Positions 32,544-41,335 are shown, counted from the stretch's first letter. The stretch: DNA of 64,000 nucleotides from Nonomuraea typhae (GCF_009760925.1 NZ_VRLV01000008.1:372001-436000); one strand, 5' to 3'. The notes: generated by a model from the sequence alone, not told the origin. Numbers and translations are program-made.

Positions 32544-32720
32544 CTAAGCGGTCGTCAGTTCTTCAGACCGCTTCAGGATGGCACAGATCTTACGCACGCA
32601 AGAGGCACAGTCGCCACCGGCGCCGGTGGTGTCGCGGATCTGGCGGACGCTCCTGGCACCCTCGGCAATGCAGTCGTGCACCTCATTCTCGGTCACGGCA
32701 CGACAAACACATACGTACAT
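32544..32720 (-). CDS. bfd: Bacterioferritin-associated [2Fe-2S] ferredoxin
   Basis: The 58-residue protein begins MYVCVCRAVTENEVHDCIAE and has a second cysteine pair in GGDCASCVRKICAIL. The C-x-C then C-x2-C spacing is the BFD [2Fe-2S] cluster motif. It reduces Bfr to release stored iron. Start at the ATG giving MYVCVC, not the longer upstream frame. First gene of bfd-bfr. Confidence 0.93.
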   Translation of the reverse strand: MYVCVCRAVTENEVHDCIAEGARSVRQIRDTTGAGGDCASCVRKICAILKRSEELTTA

Positions 32721-32745
32721 CGAGGGGAAGCCTCTCACAGATCAC

Positions 32746-32764
32746 TAAGGTTAGGCACACCTAA
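32746..32764 (-). promoter_or_regulatory. IdeR/DtxR iron box upstream of bfd-bfr
   Basis: TAAGGTTAGGCACACCTAA matches the 19-bp IdeR/DtxR consensus TTAGGTTAGGCTAACCTAA at 16 positions and ends 26 nt upstream of the bfd start. A second weaker element (GTTAGGTATGCC near 32794) lies further upstream. In related bacteria IdeR with iron represses uptake genes and activates bfr; which applies here is not determinable from position alone. Confidence 0.75.
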
Positions 32765-32828
32765 AGTACCTCACTTTACTAAGGGTTGCCTACGTTAGGT
32801 ATGCCACACCTTCCCTGGAAGGTACCCC

Positions 32829-33437
32829 TCAGTGACCTCGGGTGATCCACTCCTGCAGATGCGGAGCCTCGGCGCCGATCGTCGTGGACTCGCCGTGCCC
32901 GGTGTGCACGACCGTCTCCGCGGGAAGCGTCAGCAACCTGTCCCTGATCGACTCGATGATCGTGCCGAAGTCCGAGTGCGACCGGCCCGTCGCGCCGGGC
33001 CCGCCCTTGAACAGCGTGTCGCCGCCGAACAACGCCCCCAGCTCCGGCGCGTACAGGCAGACCGCGCCGGGCGCGTGCCCCGGGGTGTGGATCACCTGCA
33101 GCACAATGCCGCCGACCTCGATCTTCTCGCCGTCGCTCAACGGCTCGTACGGCACGGCCGGGCCGTACACCTGATCCCACAGAACCTGGTCGGCGGGATG
33201 CAGCCGGATCGGCGCGCCCAGGTCGGCGGCGGCGTTGATGTGGTCGTTGTGGGCATGCGTGCACACGATCGCCTTGAGCCGGCGCCCGCCCACCCGCTTC
33301 CTGATGGCCTCGGCCGAGTGCGCCGCGTCGATGACGATCACCTCGCGGGCGTCGCCGACCAGCCAGACGTTGTTGTCGACCTCCCAGGTGCCCCCGTCGA
33401 GGGAGAACGTGCCGGAGGTGATGACCTTGTCGATCAC
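32829..33437 (-). CDS. MBL-fold metallo-hydrolase (mycothiol-linked formaldehyde detoxification)
   Basis: The 202-residue protein is a metallo-beta-lactamase fold hydrolase with the metal-binding motif CTHAHNDHIN (THxHxDH), followed by HTPGHAPGAVCLY, LFGGDTLF and HTGHGESTTIG. It starts with a GTG overlapping the stop of the mycothiol-dependent alcohol dehydrogenase gene by 4 nt. That pairing is typical of formaldehyde detoxification: the dehydrogenase makes S-formylmycothiol and the hydrolase probably releases mycothiol and formate. Confidence 0.88.
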   Translation of the reverse strand: MIDKVITSGTFSLDGGTWEVDNNVWLVGDAREVIVIDAAHSAEAIRKRVGGRRLKAIVCTHAHNDHINAAADLGAPIRLHPADQVLWDQVYGPAVPYEPLSDGEKIEVGGIVLQVIHTPGHAPGAVCLYAPELGALFGGDTLFKGGPGATGRSHSDFGTIIESIRDRLLTLPAETVVHTGHGESTTIGAEAPHLQEWITRGH

Positions 33438-34519
33438 AGGACCACCACCGAGCGCAGCACCTCGCCGCGGTGCATCCTGGCGAAGGCCGCCTCCACCTGA
33501 TCCAGCGCGATCTCCTCGGAGACGAACTTGTCCAGCGGCAGCCGGTTCTGCAGGAACAGGTCGATGAGCATCGGGAAGTCGCGGGAGGGCAGGCAGTCGC
33601 CGTACCAGGACGACTTCAGCGCGCCGCCGCGGCCGAAGACGTCGAGCAGCGGCAGCTCCAGCGTCATCTCCGGCGTCGGCACGCCGACCAGCACGACGGT
33701 GCCGGCCAGGTCGCGGGCGTAGAACGCCTGCTTGTAGGTCTCGGGGCGGCCGACGGCCTCGACCACGACGTCGGCGCCGTGGCCGCCGGTCAGCTCGCGG
33801 ATGGCCTCGACGGGGTCGTGGGAGCGGGAGTTCACGGTGTGGGTGGCGCCGAAGCCGCGCGCCCACTCCAGCTTGCGGTCGTCCACGTCCACGGCGATGA
33901 TGCGGGCCGCACCGGCCAGCGAGGAGCCCAGGATGGCCGCGTCGCCGACGCCGCCGCAGCCGATCACGGCCACGGAGTCGCCCCGGGTGACGCCGCCGGT
34001 GTTGATCGCGGCGCCGATGCCCGCCATCACGCCGCAGCCCAGCAGGCCCGCGACCGCGGCGGGCGCCTCGGCCGAGACCTTGGTGCACTGCCCGGCCGCC
34101 ACCAGCGTCTTCTCCAGGAACGCGCCGATGCCGAGCGCCGGGGACAGCTCGGTGCCGTCGGCCAGCGTCATCTTCTGCTTGGCGTTGTGGGTGGCGAAGC
34201 AGTACCACGGCCGCCCGCGCAGGCAGGCCCGGCACTGGCCGCACACCGCGCGCCAGTTGAGGATCACGAAGTCGCCCGGCTCGACGGCCGTGACGCCCTC
34301 GCCGACGACCTCGACGGTCCCGGCCGCCTCGTGGCCGAGCAGGAACGGGAAGTCGTCGTTGATGCCGCCCTCCCGGTAGTGGAGGTCGGTGTGGCAGACG
34401 CCGCACGCCTGCACGTTCACGACCACCTCGCCGGGACCCGGGTCCGGCACGATCACGGTCTCGACGGAAACTTCCTGGCCCTTGCCCCTGGCGACGACGC
34501 CACTGACTTCGTACGGCAT
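33434..34519 (-). CDS. mscR: S-(hydroxymethyl)mycothiol dehydrogenase
   Basis: The 361-residue zinc-dependent medium-chain dehydrogenase has ACGVCHTDLHYREGG and LGHEAAGTVE (catalytic zinc), the structural-zinc loop CGQCRACLRGRPWYC, and the NAD-binding GCGGVGDAAILGS with an acidic VDVDD. LNWRAVCGQCRACLRG and KSSWYGDCLPSRDFPMLID are features of the mycothiol-dependent formaldehyde dehydrogenase group (AdhE2/MscR), specific to Actinomycetota. It oxidises S-hydroxymethyl-mycothiol, and also reduces S-nitrosomycothiol in studied members. Confidence 0.9.
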   Translation of the reverse strand: MPYEVSGVVARGKGQEVSVETVIVPDPGPGEVVVNVQACGVCHTDLHYREGGINDDFPFLLGHEAAGTVEVVGEGVTAVEPGDFVILNWRAVCGQCRACLRGRPWYCFATHNAKQKMTLADGTELSPALGIGAFLEKTLVAAGQCTKVSAEAPAAVAGLLGCGVMAGIGAAINTGGVTRGDSVAVIGCGGVGDAAILGSSLAGAARIIAVDVDDRKLEWARGFGATHTVNSRSHDPVEAIRELTGGHGADVVVEAVGRPETYKQAFYARDLAGTVVLVGVPTPEMTLELPLLDVFGRGGALKSSWYGDCLPSRDFPMLIDLFLQNRLPLDKFVSEEIALDQVEAAFARMHRGEVLRSVVVL

Positions 34520-34534
34520 GCCGTCATCTTGCTT

Positions 34535-35509
34535 TCATCCGGAAGATCTTCGCAAGACGTACGGCTGCACCACGCCGAGGCCCCGTGCCGGGCGGCGGCG
34601 GATCCTGACCACCTCGACCGCGTTCTGCCCGGCCAGCTCGGCGGCCAGGCCCGCGTCCACGACGATGGTCCCGGGCCGGGCGATGGCGGTCAGGCGGGCG
34701 GCGAGATTGACGGTGGTGCCGAAGACGTCGCCCATCATCGGCAGCACGGGCCCGTAGGCCATGCCGATGCGGAGCTCCTCCGCCGCCACCAGCTCCAGCG
34801 CGACCTCGGCGGCGACGAGCGGCGTGGGCGCGGTGAACAGGACCTCGTCGCCGAGCGTCTTGACCAGCCGGGCGCCGCGCGCGGCCACCACGTCGGCCGC
34901 CCGCGCCTCGAAGCCCTCGACCAGGTCGGCCAGCTCCCGCTCGTCGAGGTCGCGGGCGCGGCGGGTGAAGGCGACCAGGTCGGCGAAGCCCACCGTGATG
35001 TTGACCCGGCTCATCACGGTCTCGTCGTGCACGTCGGCCAGCGCCAGCATCCGGGTGCCCGCGGCGGCGAGCTGGGCCCGCCACACGTGCACGAGCACGT
35101 GCTCGAAATCGGGTAGCAGGTGCTGCGCGGTCTCCAGGACGCGGGCCAGCTCGCGGTCGCTCGCCTCGGCGTCCTTGGGCAGCATCGCGCCCACCATGAT
35201 CTCGGCCTGCCACTGCGCGAGCCTGGCGGTGGTACGGCCCAGCGCGCGGGTCATGCGCAGCACGGTCTGCTCGTCGAGCAGGCCGCTGTCGAGCATCGTG
35301 CGCACCCGGCCGAGGGCGGAGACGTCGGCGTCGCTGAAGGCCACCGCGTCGTCGGGCAGCGTGGCGAAGCCGAGCGCGCGCCAGATCCGCTCGGCCAGTT
35401 CCCGGGAGACGCCGGCCTTGGCCGCCACCTCCGCCCGCGTGTAACGGGCGGGCGTGCCGACCAGCAGCCGCTCGATCTCCTCCGCGGTGGGCCTTCCTGG
35501 GCTGTCCAC
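34535..35509 (-). CDS. Class III adenylate cyclase with N-terminal helical region
   Basis: The 324-residue soluble protein has an N-terminal region (residues 1-165) that reads like a helix-turn-helix plus helical bundle (YTRAEVAAKAGVSRELAERI, then FSDADVSALGRVRTMLDSG) and a C-terminal cyclase catalytic domain: ITVGFADLVAFTRRARDL (metal-binding Asp), RLVKTLGDEVLF (second Asp) and GDVFGTTVNLAARLTAIARPG. This layout is frequent in actinobacterial cyclases. GTG start. It sits 11 nt from the PH-domain gene and 15 nt from mscR in one run. Confidence 0.85.
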   Translation of the reverse strand: MDSPGRPTAEEIERLLVGTPARYTRAEVAAKAGVSRELAERIWRALGFATLPDDAVAFSDADVSALGRVRTMLDSGLLDEQTVLRMTRALGRTTARLAQWQAEIMVGAMLPKDAEASDRELARVLETAQHLLPDFEHVLVHVWRAQLAAAGTRMLALADVHDETVMSRVNITVGFADLVAFTRRARDLDERELADLVEGFEARAADVVAARGARLVKTLGDEVLFTAPTPLVAAEVALELVAAEELRIGMAYGPVLPMMGDVFGTTVNLAARLTAIARPGTIVVDAGLAAELAGQNAVEVVRIRRRPARGLGVVQPYVLRRSSG

Positions 35510-35520
35510 GCCGGGCGGGC

Positions 35521-36033
35521 CTACTTGCCGTCGACGTCGCCGTCGGAGACGTCCTCGACGGCGCGGAACAGGTCGGCGCGGACGTCCTGGATCTGCGGGA
35601 TGTCGCGCAGCGCGAGCTGCCCCTGCTCGCTGGCGGACTCGACGGTGAGCGTGCCGCAGCCCAGGATGCGCTCGGCGAACGACTGGTCGGAGCTGACCGA
35701 GTTCACCTTGGTCAGCGGGATCTCGTCCGTCGACTTGTTCAGCACGCCGGTGCTGATCGTGAAGCGGTGGGTGGTCAGGACGTAACCGGTGTTCTTCCAC
35801 TGCAGATAGGGGACGAACGACCAGATCGTCAGCAGCACCACCGCGATGACGGCGATCGCGATCCTGCCGTAGGCGGCGTACTGCCAGTCACCAGGGACGA
35901 ACCATATGGCGACCCCGGAGGCGACGACGATGAGCACCAATGCGGCGAAGGGCCCGATCAGCCGCTTCCAGTGCGGGTGAAAGGCCCGGATGCGGCGCTC
36001 GCCCTGCGTCAAATGGTGGTCTGGGAGGGTCAT
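35521..36033 (-). CDS. PH domain-containing (bPH2/YdbS-like) membrane protein
   Basis: The 170-residue protein has two transmembrane helices (about residues 26-47 and 56-77) and a C-terminal bacterial PH-like domain with YVLTTHRFTISTGVLNKSTD and LTKVNSVSSDQSFAERILGC, typical of YdbS/bPH2 proteins. Function is unknown. It is 11 nt upstream of the cyclase gene and 17 nt downstream of birA, so it belongs to the same operon. Confidence 0.87.
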   Translation of the reverse strand: MTLPDHHLTQGERRIRAFHPHWKRLIGPFAALVLIVVASGVAIWFVPGDWQYAAYGRIAIAVIAVVLLTIWSFVPYLQWKNTGYVLTTHRFTISTGVLNKSTDEIPLTKVNSVSSDQSFAERILGCGTLTVESASEQGQLALRDIPQIQDVRADLFRAVEDVSDGDVDGK

Positions 36034-36050
36034 GCGGAAATCGTGCCACT

Positions 36051-36881
36051 CTATGGTGCCGGTCGCACGTGAACGACATCACCTGCGCTCAAGGTTTGTG
36101 GCCTGCCCTCGGCCTCGACTTGAAGGTGGCCGTTCTGGTCCACGCCGACGGCGCGGCCCTCCAGCACGCGCTCGCCGGGCAGTTCGATGCGGATGGCGCT
36201 GCCGATCGTGGCGCAGGACGCCTGGTAGGCGGCGCGCAGCCCGGCCGCGTCGGCGTCGCCGCCCTCCTCGCTCCATTCGCGGTAGTGGGTTTCGAGCTCG
36301 CGCAGGATGGCCCGCAGCAGCGGGTCGCGGTCGGTGCAGGCGGCCTCCTCGATCGCCAGCGAGGTGGCGGTCTCGACGGGCAGTTCGGCCGGCTGGAGCG
36401 AGACGTTGAGCCCCATGCCGATGACCACCGCGTCGTCCACCCGCTCGGCCAGGATCCCGGCCAGCTTGCGCTCGCCGACGAGCAGGTCGTTGGGCCACTT
36501 CAGGCGCACGTCCACCTCGGCCAGGCGGCGCACCGCCGCGGCGGCGGCCACCCCGAACAGCAGCGGCAGCCAGCCCTGGCGCACCAGCGGCACCGCCGGG
36601 CGCAGCAGCACCGAGAACGTCAGCCCGGAGCGCGGTGGCGCGTTCCACACCCGGCCCAGCCTTCCACGCCCGGCGTGCTGGGCCTCGGCCACGAGCACCG
36701 CGCCCTGCTCGGCGCCGCCCCGTGCCTCCTGGGCCAGGTCGGCGTTGGTGGAGCCGGTGCCGTCGACGACCGTGATGCCGGTCCACAGGCTGCCGGGCCG
36801 TACCAGAGCGCGGTTGAGCGCGCCCTGGGACAGAGGGGGACGTTCGAGGTCGGAGTAACGCGAGTCTGCCACGTGCACCAT
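36051..36881 (-). CDS. birA: Biotin-[acetyl-CoA-carboxylase] ligase
   Basis: The 276-residue enzyme activates biotin and attaches it to carboxylase carrier proteins. Motifs: VVDGTGSTNADLAQ, AEAQHAGRGRLGRVW (biotinyl-AMP loop) and LKWPNDLLVGERKLAGIL. The N-terminal DNA-binding domain of group II BirA is absent, so it is a monofunctional ligase. The start is uncertain: ATG at 36881 is very close to AGGA; GTG at 36872 has better spacing. It fits the acyl-CoA carboxylase subunits elsewhere in the window. Confidence 0.93.
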   Translation of the reverse strand: MVHVADSRYSDLERPPLSQGALNRALVRPGSLWTGITVVDGTGSTNADLAQEARGGAEQGAVLVAEAQHAGRGRLGRVWNAPPRSGLTFSVLLRPAVPLVRQGWLPLLFGVAAAAAVRRLAEVDVRLKWPNDLLVGERKLAGILAERVDDAVVIGMGLNVSLQPAELPVETATSLAIEEAACTDRDPLLRAILRELETHYREWSEEGGDADAAGLRAAYQASCATIGSAIRIELPGERVLEGRAVGVDQNGHLQVEAEGRPQTLSAGDVVHVRPAP

Positions 36882-36929
36882 CTTCCTACGGCCTGGTCGT
36901 CGCGTCGGCAGTGAGGGGAGAATGGGGGG

Positions 36930-39143
36930 ATGAGCAAGTTCCTTGACCCGCGCAATTGGGCTTCGTGGCGGCCGTTCGGCATCGGGCTGCGCAAGCCGAA
37001 CAACTATCTGGAGTTGTGGAAGGCGTTCAAGTCGGTCAAGGGCAATCGGCGGTACGCGTGGCGCATTCTCAACCAGGGCACGTGCGACGGGTGCGCGCTG
37101 GGCACCCAGGGGATGCGCGACTGGACGATGGACGAGATCCACCTGTGCAACATCCGGCTGCGGCTGCTGCCGCTCAACACGATGCCGGCGCTGACGTACA
37201 AGGCGCTCAAGGACGTCTCCGGCCTGACCGGGAAGAAGAGCGCGGAGCTGCGTGAGCTGGGCCGCCTGCCGTACCCGATGATCAGGCGGGCGGGCGAGCC
37301 CGGTTTCACCCGCATCTCGTGGGACGAGGCGCTGGCCGTGGCGGCCGGGCACCTGCGCGCGGCGCGGTTCGGCGTCTACCTGACCAGCCGGGGCGTGCCC
37401 AACGAGAACTACTACGCCGCGCAGAAGGCGGTGCGCGCGATGGGCAGCAACAACGTGGACAACGCCGCGCGCATCTGCCACTCGCCCTCGACGGTGGCGC
37501 TGAAGCAGACGATCGGGGCGGCGGCCACGACCTGCTCCTACACCGACTGGATCGGCTCCGACCTGATCGTGTTCATCGGCTCGAACCCGTCGAACAACCA
37601 GCCGGTGGCGATGAAGTACCTCTACCACGCCAAGAAGGCCGGGACCCGGATCGCGATGGTCAACGCCTATCGCGAGCCGGGCATGGACAAGTACTGGGTG
37701 CCGTCGAACGCCGAGTCCGCGGTGTTCGGCACGAAGATCACCGACGAGTTCTTCGGCGTGAACGTGGGCGGTGACATCGGCTTCCTCAACGGCGTGCTCA
37801 AGCACCTCATCGAGAAGGGCTGGGTGGACGAGGACTTCGTGCGCTCCCGGACGAAGGGTTTCGACGAGGTACGGCGGGCGGTCGCGGAACAGTCGTGGGA
37901 GGCGCTGGAGGCGTTGTCGGGCGCCACGCGGCAGGAGATGCTGCGGCTGGCGGAGCTGCTCGGGCGGGCGCGCTCGGCGGTGCTGGTGTGGTCGATGGGC
38001 ATCACGCAGCACAGCTACGGCGAGGACAACGTGCGGGCGATCGTCAACCTGGCGCTGGCCCGCGGGTTCGTGGGGCGCGACAACTGCGGGCTGATGCCGA
38101 TCCGCGGGCACAGCGGGGTGCAGGGCGGGGCGGAGATGGGCGCGTATGCGACCGGGCTGCCCGGCGGTCTGCCGGTCACCCCCGCCAATGCCACGAAATT
38201 TACGGAGCTGTGGGGGTTCGAGGTGCCCGGCTCCCCCGGCCTGACCGCGACCGAGATGATCGACGCGGCGCACGCCGGCGAGCTGGACGTGCTGGTCTCC
38301 TCCGGCGGCAACTTCCTGGAGGTGCTGCCGGACCCCGCCTACTGCCGCGAGGCGCTGGCGCGGCTGAAGCTGCGGGTGCACATCGACATCGTGCTGTCCT
38401 CGCAGATGCTGGTGCCGAGCGCGGGTGACGTCCTGCTGCTGCCCGCGCAGACCCGCTACGAGATGGTGGGCGGGGTCACCGAGACCTCCACCGAGCGCCG
38501 GATCATCTTCTCGCCCGAGGTGGAGGGGCCGCGGATCGGCGAGGCGTGGCCGGAGTGGAAGATCTTCACGGAGCTGGCGTCACGGGTTCGGCCGGACATT
38601 TCCGGAAAAATCGGCTTTACGGGTACTCCGCAGATCCGTGCGGAGATCGAGCAGGCCGTCCCCTTCTATGAGGGCATCTCCGGCCTGAAGGCTTTCGGGG
38701 ACAACGTCCAGTACGGCGGGCGGCACCTGTTCTCCGGCGGCAGGTTCCAGACCGAGGACGGCCTGGCCGCCTTCTCCCCGGTCTCGCTGCCCTCGCTGGA
38801 GCGCCCCGACGGGGCGTTCATGGTGGCCACGCGGCGGGGCAAGCAGTTCAACAGCATGGTTCACGAGCGGCGCGACGGCTTCAACGGCGCCATGCGCGAG
38901 GCGGTGCTCATGAGCGCCTACGACGCCGACCGGCTCGGCCTGCCCGACGGCGCCCCGGTGGAGCTCACCTCGCTCGGCGAGCGCCCGCGCACCTACCAGG
39001 GCAAGGTGCTGCGCGCGCCGCTCATGCCCGGCAACCTGCAGATCCACTGGCCGGAGGGCAACGTGCTGCTGGACGAGTCCCGCCGCTCGCCCGACGCCAA
39101 GATCCCCGACTACAACGCCCTCGTCACCGTGAAGCAGCTGTGA
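36930..39143 (+). CDS. FdhF/YdeP-family molybdopterin oxidoreductase
   Basis: The 737-residue protein has a C-x2-C pair in GTCDGCALGTQG (C52, C55), a molybdopterin-binding core (ARICHSPSTVALKQTIG, then VFIGSNPSNNQPVAMKYLY), GLMPIRGHSGVQGGAEMG, and a C-terminal dinucleotide domain (ATRRGKQFNSMVH). It matches the YdeP/FdhF-like family, which lacks selenocysteine and the complete N-terminal iron-sulphur cluster of true formate dehydrogenases. Substrate is uncertain (formate is often annotated). A GGGGG site precedes the ATG. It is coupled by a GTGA overlap to fdhD. Confidence 0.9.
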   Translation: MSKFLDPRNWASWRPFGIGLRKPNNYLELWKAFKSVKGNRRYAWRILNQGTCDGCALGTQGMRDWTMDEIHLCNIRLRLLPLNTMPALTYKALKDVSGLTGKKSAELRELGRLPYPMIRRAGEPGFTRISWDEALAVAAGHLRAARFGVYLTSRGVPNENYYAAQKAVRAMGSNNVDNAARICHSPSTVALKQTIGAAATTCSYTDWIGSDLIVFIGSNPSNNQPVAMKYLYHAKKAGTRIAMVNAYREPGMDKYWVPSNAESAVFGTKITDEFFGVNVGGDIGFLNGVLKHLIEKGWVDEDFVRSRTKGFDEVRRAVAEQSWEALEALSGATRQEMLRLAELLGRARSAVLVWSMGITQHSYGEDNVRAIVNLALARGFVGRDNCGLMPIRGHSGVQGGAEMGAYATGLPGGLPVTPANATKFTELWGFEVPGSPGLTATEMIDAAHAGELDVLVSSGGNFLEVLPDPAYCREALARLKLRVHIDIVLSSQMLVPSAGDVLLLPAQTRYEMVGGVTETSTERRIIFSPEVEGPRIGEAWPEWKIFTELASRVRPDISGKIGFTGTPQIRAEIEQAVPFYEGISGLKAFGDNVQYGGRHLFSGGRFQTEDGLAAFSPVSLPSLERPDGAFMVATRRGKQFNSMVHERRDGFNGAMREAVLMSAYDADRLGLPDGAPVELTSLGERPRTYQGKVLRAPLMPGNLQIHWPEGNVLLDESRRSPDAKIPDYNALVTVKQL

Positions 39144-39979
39144 CCGACCGCCCCGGCCCCACGACCCGCGCCCGGATTCGGGAAATTTCCGGATCTGTGG
39201 CCCGGGAGCGCCGCGACGACCTGGCCACCGAGGAACCCCTGGAGATCCGCCTGCGCTCCGGCCACGAGCGCAGAACGGCGGCCATCACCATGCGCACCCC
39301 CGGCCACGACTTCGAGCTGGCCGCCGGGTTCCTGCACGCCGAGGGCATCGCCGCGCCGGTGGACATCGCCGGAATCGGCTACTGCACCGACGAGGACGTG
39401 CTGCCCGAGGCCCGCTACAACGTGGTGACCGTACACCTGAAGGGCCCGATCCCCGACCTGCCCGCGCTGGACCGCCACTTCGTCACCTCCAGCGCGTGCG
39501 GCATCTGCGGCTCGGCCAGCCTGGACGCGCTGCGTCACCGCTGCTCCCCCGTCACCCCGCCCGAGCTCGGGCTCACCCAGGAGATCCTGTACGGCCTGCC
39601 GGACCGGCTGCGCGCCGCCCAGGGCGTCTTCGGCAAGACCGGCGGCCTGCACGCGGCCGGGCTGTTCACGGCCGGCGGCGAGCTGGTCGCGGTACGCGAG
39701 GACGTGGGCCGCCACAACGCCCTGGACAAGCTGGTCGGCTGGGCCGGGCTCCGCGGCGACCTGCCGCTGGCCGACCGGGTCCTCATGGTCAGCGGGCGGG
39801 CCAGCTACGAGATCATGCAGAAGGCGCTGGCGGCGGGCATCCCGGTGGTGTGCGCGGTCTCGGCGCCGTCGTCGCTGGCCGTGGACCTGGCCAGGGAGTT
39901 CGGCATGACGCTCGTGGGGTTCCTGCGCGGCGAGCGCTGCAACGTCTACGCGGGCCCGGAGCGCATCAAGCTCACCTGA
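39140..39979 (+). CDS. fdhD: Formate dehydrogenase accessory sulfurtransferase FdhD
   Basis: The 279-residue protein transfers sulfur from a cysteine desulfurase to the molybdenum cofactor of FdhF-type enzymes. It has the conserved SSACGICGSASLDAL loop (C120, C123) and LVAVREDVGRHNALDKLVGW, ILVSGRASYEI-type VLMVSGRASYEIMQKA. GTG start overlaps the molybdoenzyme stop by 4 nt, so the enzyme and its maturation factor are co-translated. Confidence 0.95.
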   Translation: MTDRPGPTTRARIREISGSVARERRDDLATEEPLEIRLRSGHERRTAAITMRTPGHDFELAAGFLHAEGIAAPVDIAGIGYCTDEDVLPEARYNVVTVHLKGPIPDLPALDRHFVTSSACGICGSASLDALRHRCSPVTPPELGLTQEILYGLPDRLRAAQGVFGKTGGLHAAGLFTAGGELVAVREDVGRHNALDKLVGWAGLRGDLPLADRVLMVSGRASYEIMQKALAAGIPVVCAVSAPSSLAVDLAREFGMTLVGFLRGERCNVYAGPERIKLT

Positions 39980-40023
39980 CGCCTCCTCGACCACGGTCGC
40001 CGGACTTTCCGCGCCCCAAATAT

Positions 40024-40068
40024 GGAATAGAGCATTCCGTTCTGGTAGAGTTCTACTCAGAACGGAAC
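40024..40068 (+). promoter_or_regulatory. Promoter-operator of epoxide hydrolase, copy 1 of a shared element
   Basis: The element has GGAATAGAGCATTCC (inverted GGAAT/ATTCC) followed by ATTCCGTTCTG (40034-40044), a -10 box TAGAGT (40046-40051) and CAGAACGGAAC (40058-40068), the reverse complement of the first arm in 10 of 11 positions. A dimeric repressor bound here would cover the promoter. A close copy lies upstream of the MFS gene. Confidence 0.65.
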
Positions 40069-40096
40069 GATCTGCTCCCCGGAGAGGAATCCGCAC

Positions 40097-41185
40097 ATGT
40101 CCGAGATCCGCCCCTACCGCATCGACGTCCCCCAGGCCGACCTGGACGACCTGAAGGACCGCCTGGCCCGGACCCGCTTCACCGAGGAGCTCCCCGACGC
40201 CGGCGAGGAGTACGGCGTGAGCGCCGGCCGGGTGCGCCGCATGGTCGAGCACATGCGTGACGCGTTCGACTGGCGCGCCCTGGAGGCCAGGCTCAACGCC
40301 TACCCGCAGTTCACCACCGAGATCGACGGCCAGAACGTGCACTTCTTCCACATCCGCTCCGCCAAGGAGAACGCGCTGCCGCTGATCCTGACCCACGGCT
40401 GGCCGGGCACCGCCCTGGAGTACGTCGAGGTGATCGAGCCGCTGTCGCGTGACTTCCACCTCGTCATCCCGTCCGTGCCCGGCTTCGGCTTCTCGGGCCC
40501 GACAAAGGAGCGCGGCTGGAACGCCGCCCGCGTCGCCGCCGCCTGGGCCGAGCTGATGAAGCGCCTGGGCTACGACCGCTACGGAGCGCTGGGCAACGAC
40601 GGCAGCTCGATCGTCACGCCGTACATCGGCAGGCTCGACCCCGAGCACGCGGCGGCCCTGCACGTCACCCAGATCTTCTCCTTCCCCTCCGGCGACCCGG
40701 CCGAGTTCGAGGGGCTGAGCGAGGAGGACCTGGGGAGGGTCCGATTCCTGCAGTCGTTCTGGGAGACCATGGGCGCGTTCAACACGATGCAGTCCCAGGC
40801 GCCGCAGACCCTCGCCCACGGCCTGGCCGACTCCCCCGCGGGCCTGCTGGGCTGGATGGGGCAGCTCATGGGCGAGGAACTCGGCATCGACTGGGCGGTG
40901 AGCAACATCGCCGTCCACTGGCTGTACGGCACGGCCGCCTCCTCGGCCCGCTTCTACTACGAGAACGCCAAGCTGGAGGCGCCGGCCGAGCCGACGACCG
41001 TGCCGATCGGGCTGGCGAACTTCGCCAACGACTTCCAGTCGATCCGGCGCTTCGCCGAGCGGGATCACCGCAACATCACCCAGTGGACGTTCTACGACGT
41101 CGGCGGGCACTACGCCGCGCACGAGGTGCCCGAGGTGTTCGCCGAGGATGTACGGAATTTCTTCGCCGCGTACAACGCGGAATGA
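40097..41185 (+). CDS. Epoxide hydrolase (EHN domain, alpha/beta hydrolase)
   Basis: The 362-residue protein begins with an EHN N-terminal domain (RIDVPQADLDDLKDRLARTR), and has the alpha/beta-hydrolase features LTHGWPGTALEY (oxyanion HGxP), YGALGNDGSSIVTPYIG (nucleophile elbow; GNDGS, Asp nucleophile) and GGHYAAHEVPEVFAEDV (catalytic His). This is the microsomal-epoxide-hydrolase-like type that hydrates epoxides to diols. GGAGAGG precedes the ATG. It is controlled by the same kind of operator as the MFS transporter 150 nt downstream. Confidence 0.9.
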   Translation: MSEIRPYRIDVPQADLDDLKDRLARTRFTEELPDAGEEYGVSAGRVRRMVEHMRDAFDWRALEARLNAYPQFTTEIDGQNVHFFHIRSAKENALPLILTHGWPGTALEYVEVIEPLSRDFHLVIPSVPGFGFSGPTKERGWNAARVAAAWAELMKRLGYDRYGALGNDGSSIVTPYIGRLDPEHAAALHVTQIFSFPSGDPAEFEGLSEEDLGRVRFLQSFWETMGAFNTMQSQAPQTLAHGLADSPAGLLGWMGQLMGEELGIDWAVSNIAVHWLYGTAASSARFYYENAKLEAPAEPTTVPIGLANFANDFQSIRRFAERDHRNITQWTFYDVGGHYAAHEVPEVFAEDVRNFFAAYNAE

Positions 41186-41198
41186 ACCTTTCCGCATA

Positions 41199-41227
41199 GG
41201 GCCGTAGCGTCGTCGCTACGGCCCTTT
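41199..41227 (+). terminator. Hairpin terminator of epoxide hydrolase gene
   Basis: An 11-bp perfect stem GGGCCGTAGCG/CGCTACGGCCC with a TCGT loop is followed by TTT. It lies 13 nt after the stop. Confidence 0.85.
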
Positions 41228-41269
41228 CCCTTTGGGCCGTTTCCCACAAAAGATCTTGAACCCAGATGT

Positions 41270-41308
41270 GGAATGAAGTATTCCGTTCTGCTAGTGTTGG
41301 AACAGAAC
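41270..41308 (+). promoter_or_regulatory. Promoter-operator of MFS gene, copy 2 of the shared element
   Basis: GGAATGAAGTATTCC, ATTCCGTTCTG (41280-41290), a -10 box TAGTGT (41292-41297) and CAGAAC (41303-41308). The first 29 bp match the epoxide-hydrolase element at 24 positions. The position of the -10 between the arms is the same in both. Confidence 0.65.
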
Positions 41309-41335
41309 AAGCCGTTCCGATTCAGGAGGCAAACA

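Noticed and set aside
36930..39143. Selenocysteine formate dehydrogenase
   Set aside because: No in-frame TGA at the active site and only a C-x2-C pair; it fits the YdeP-like family.
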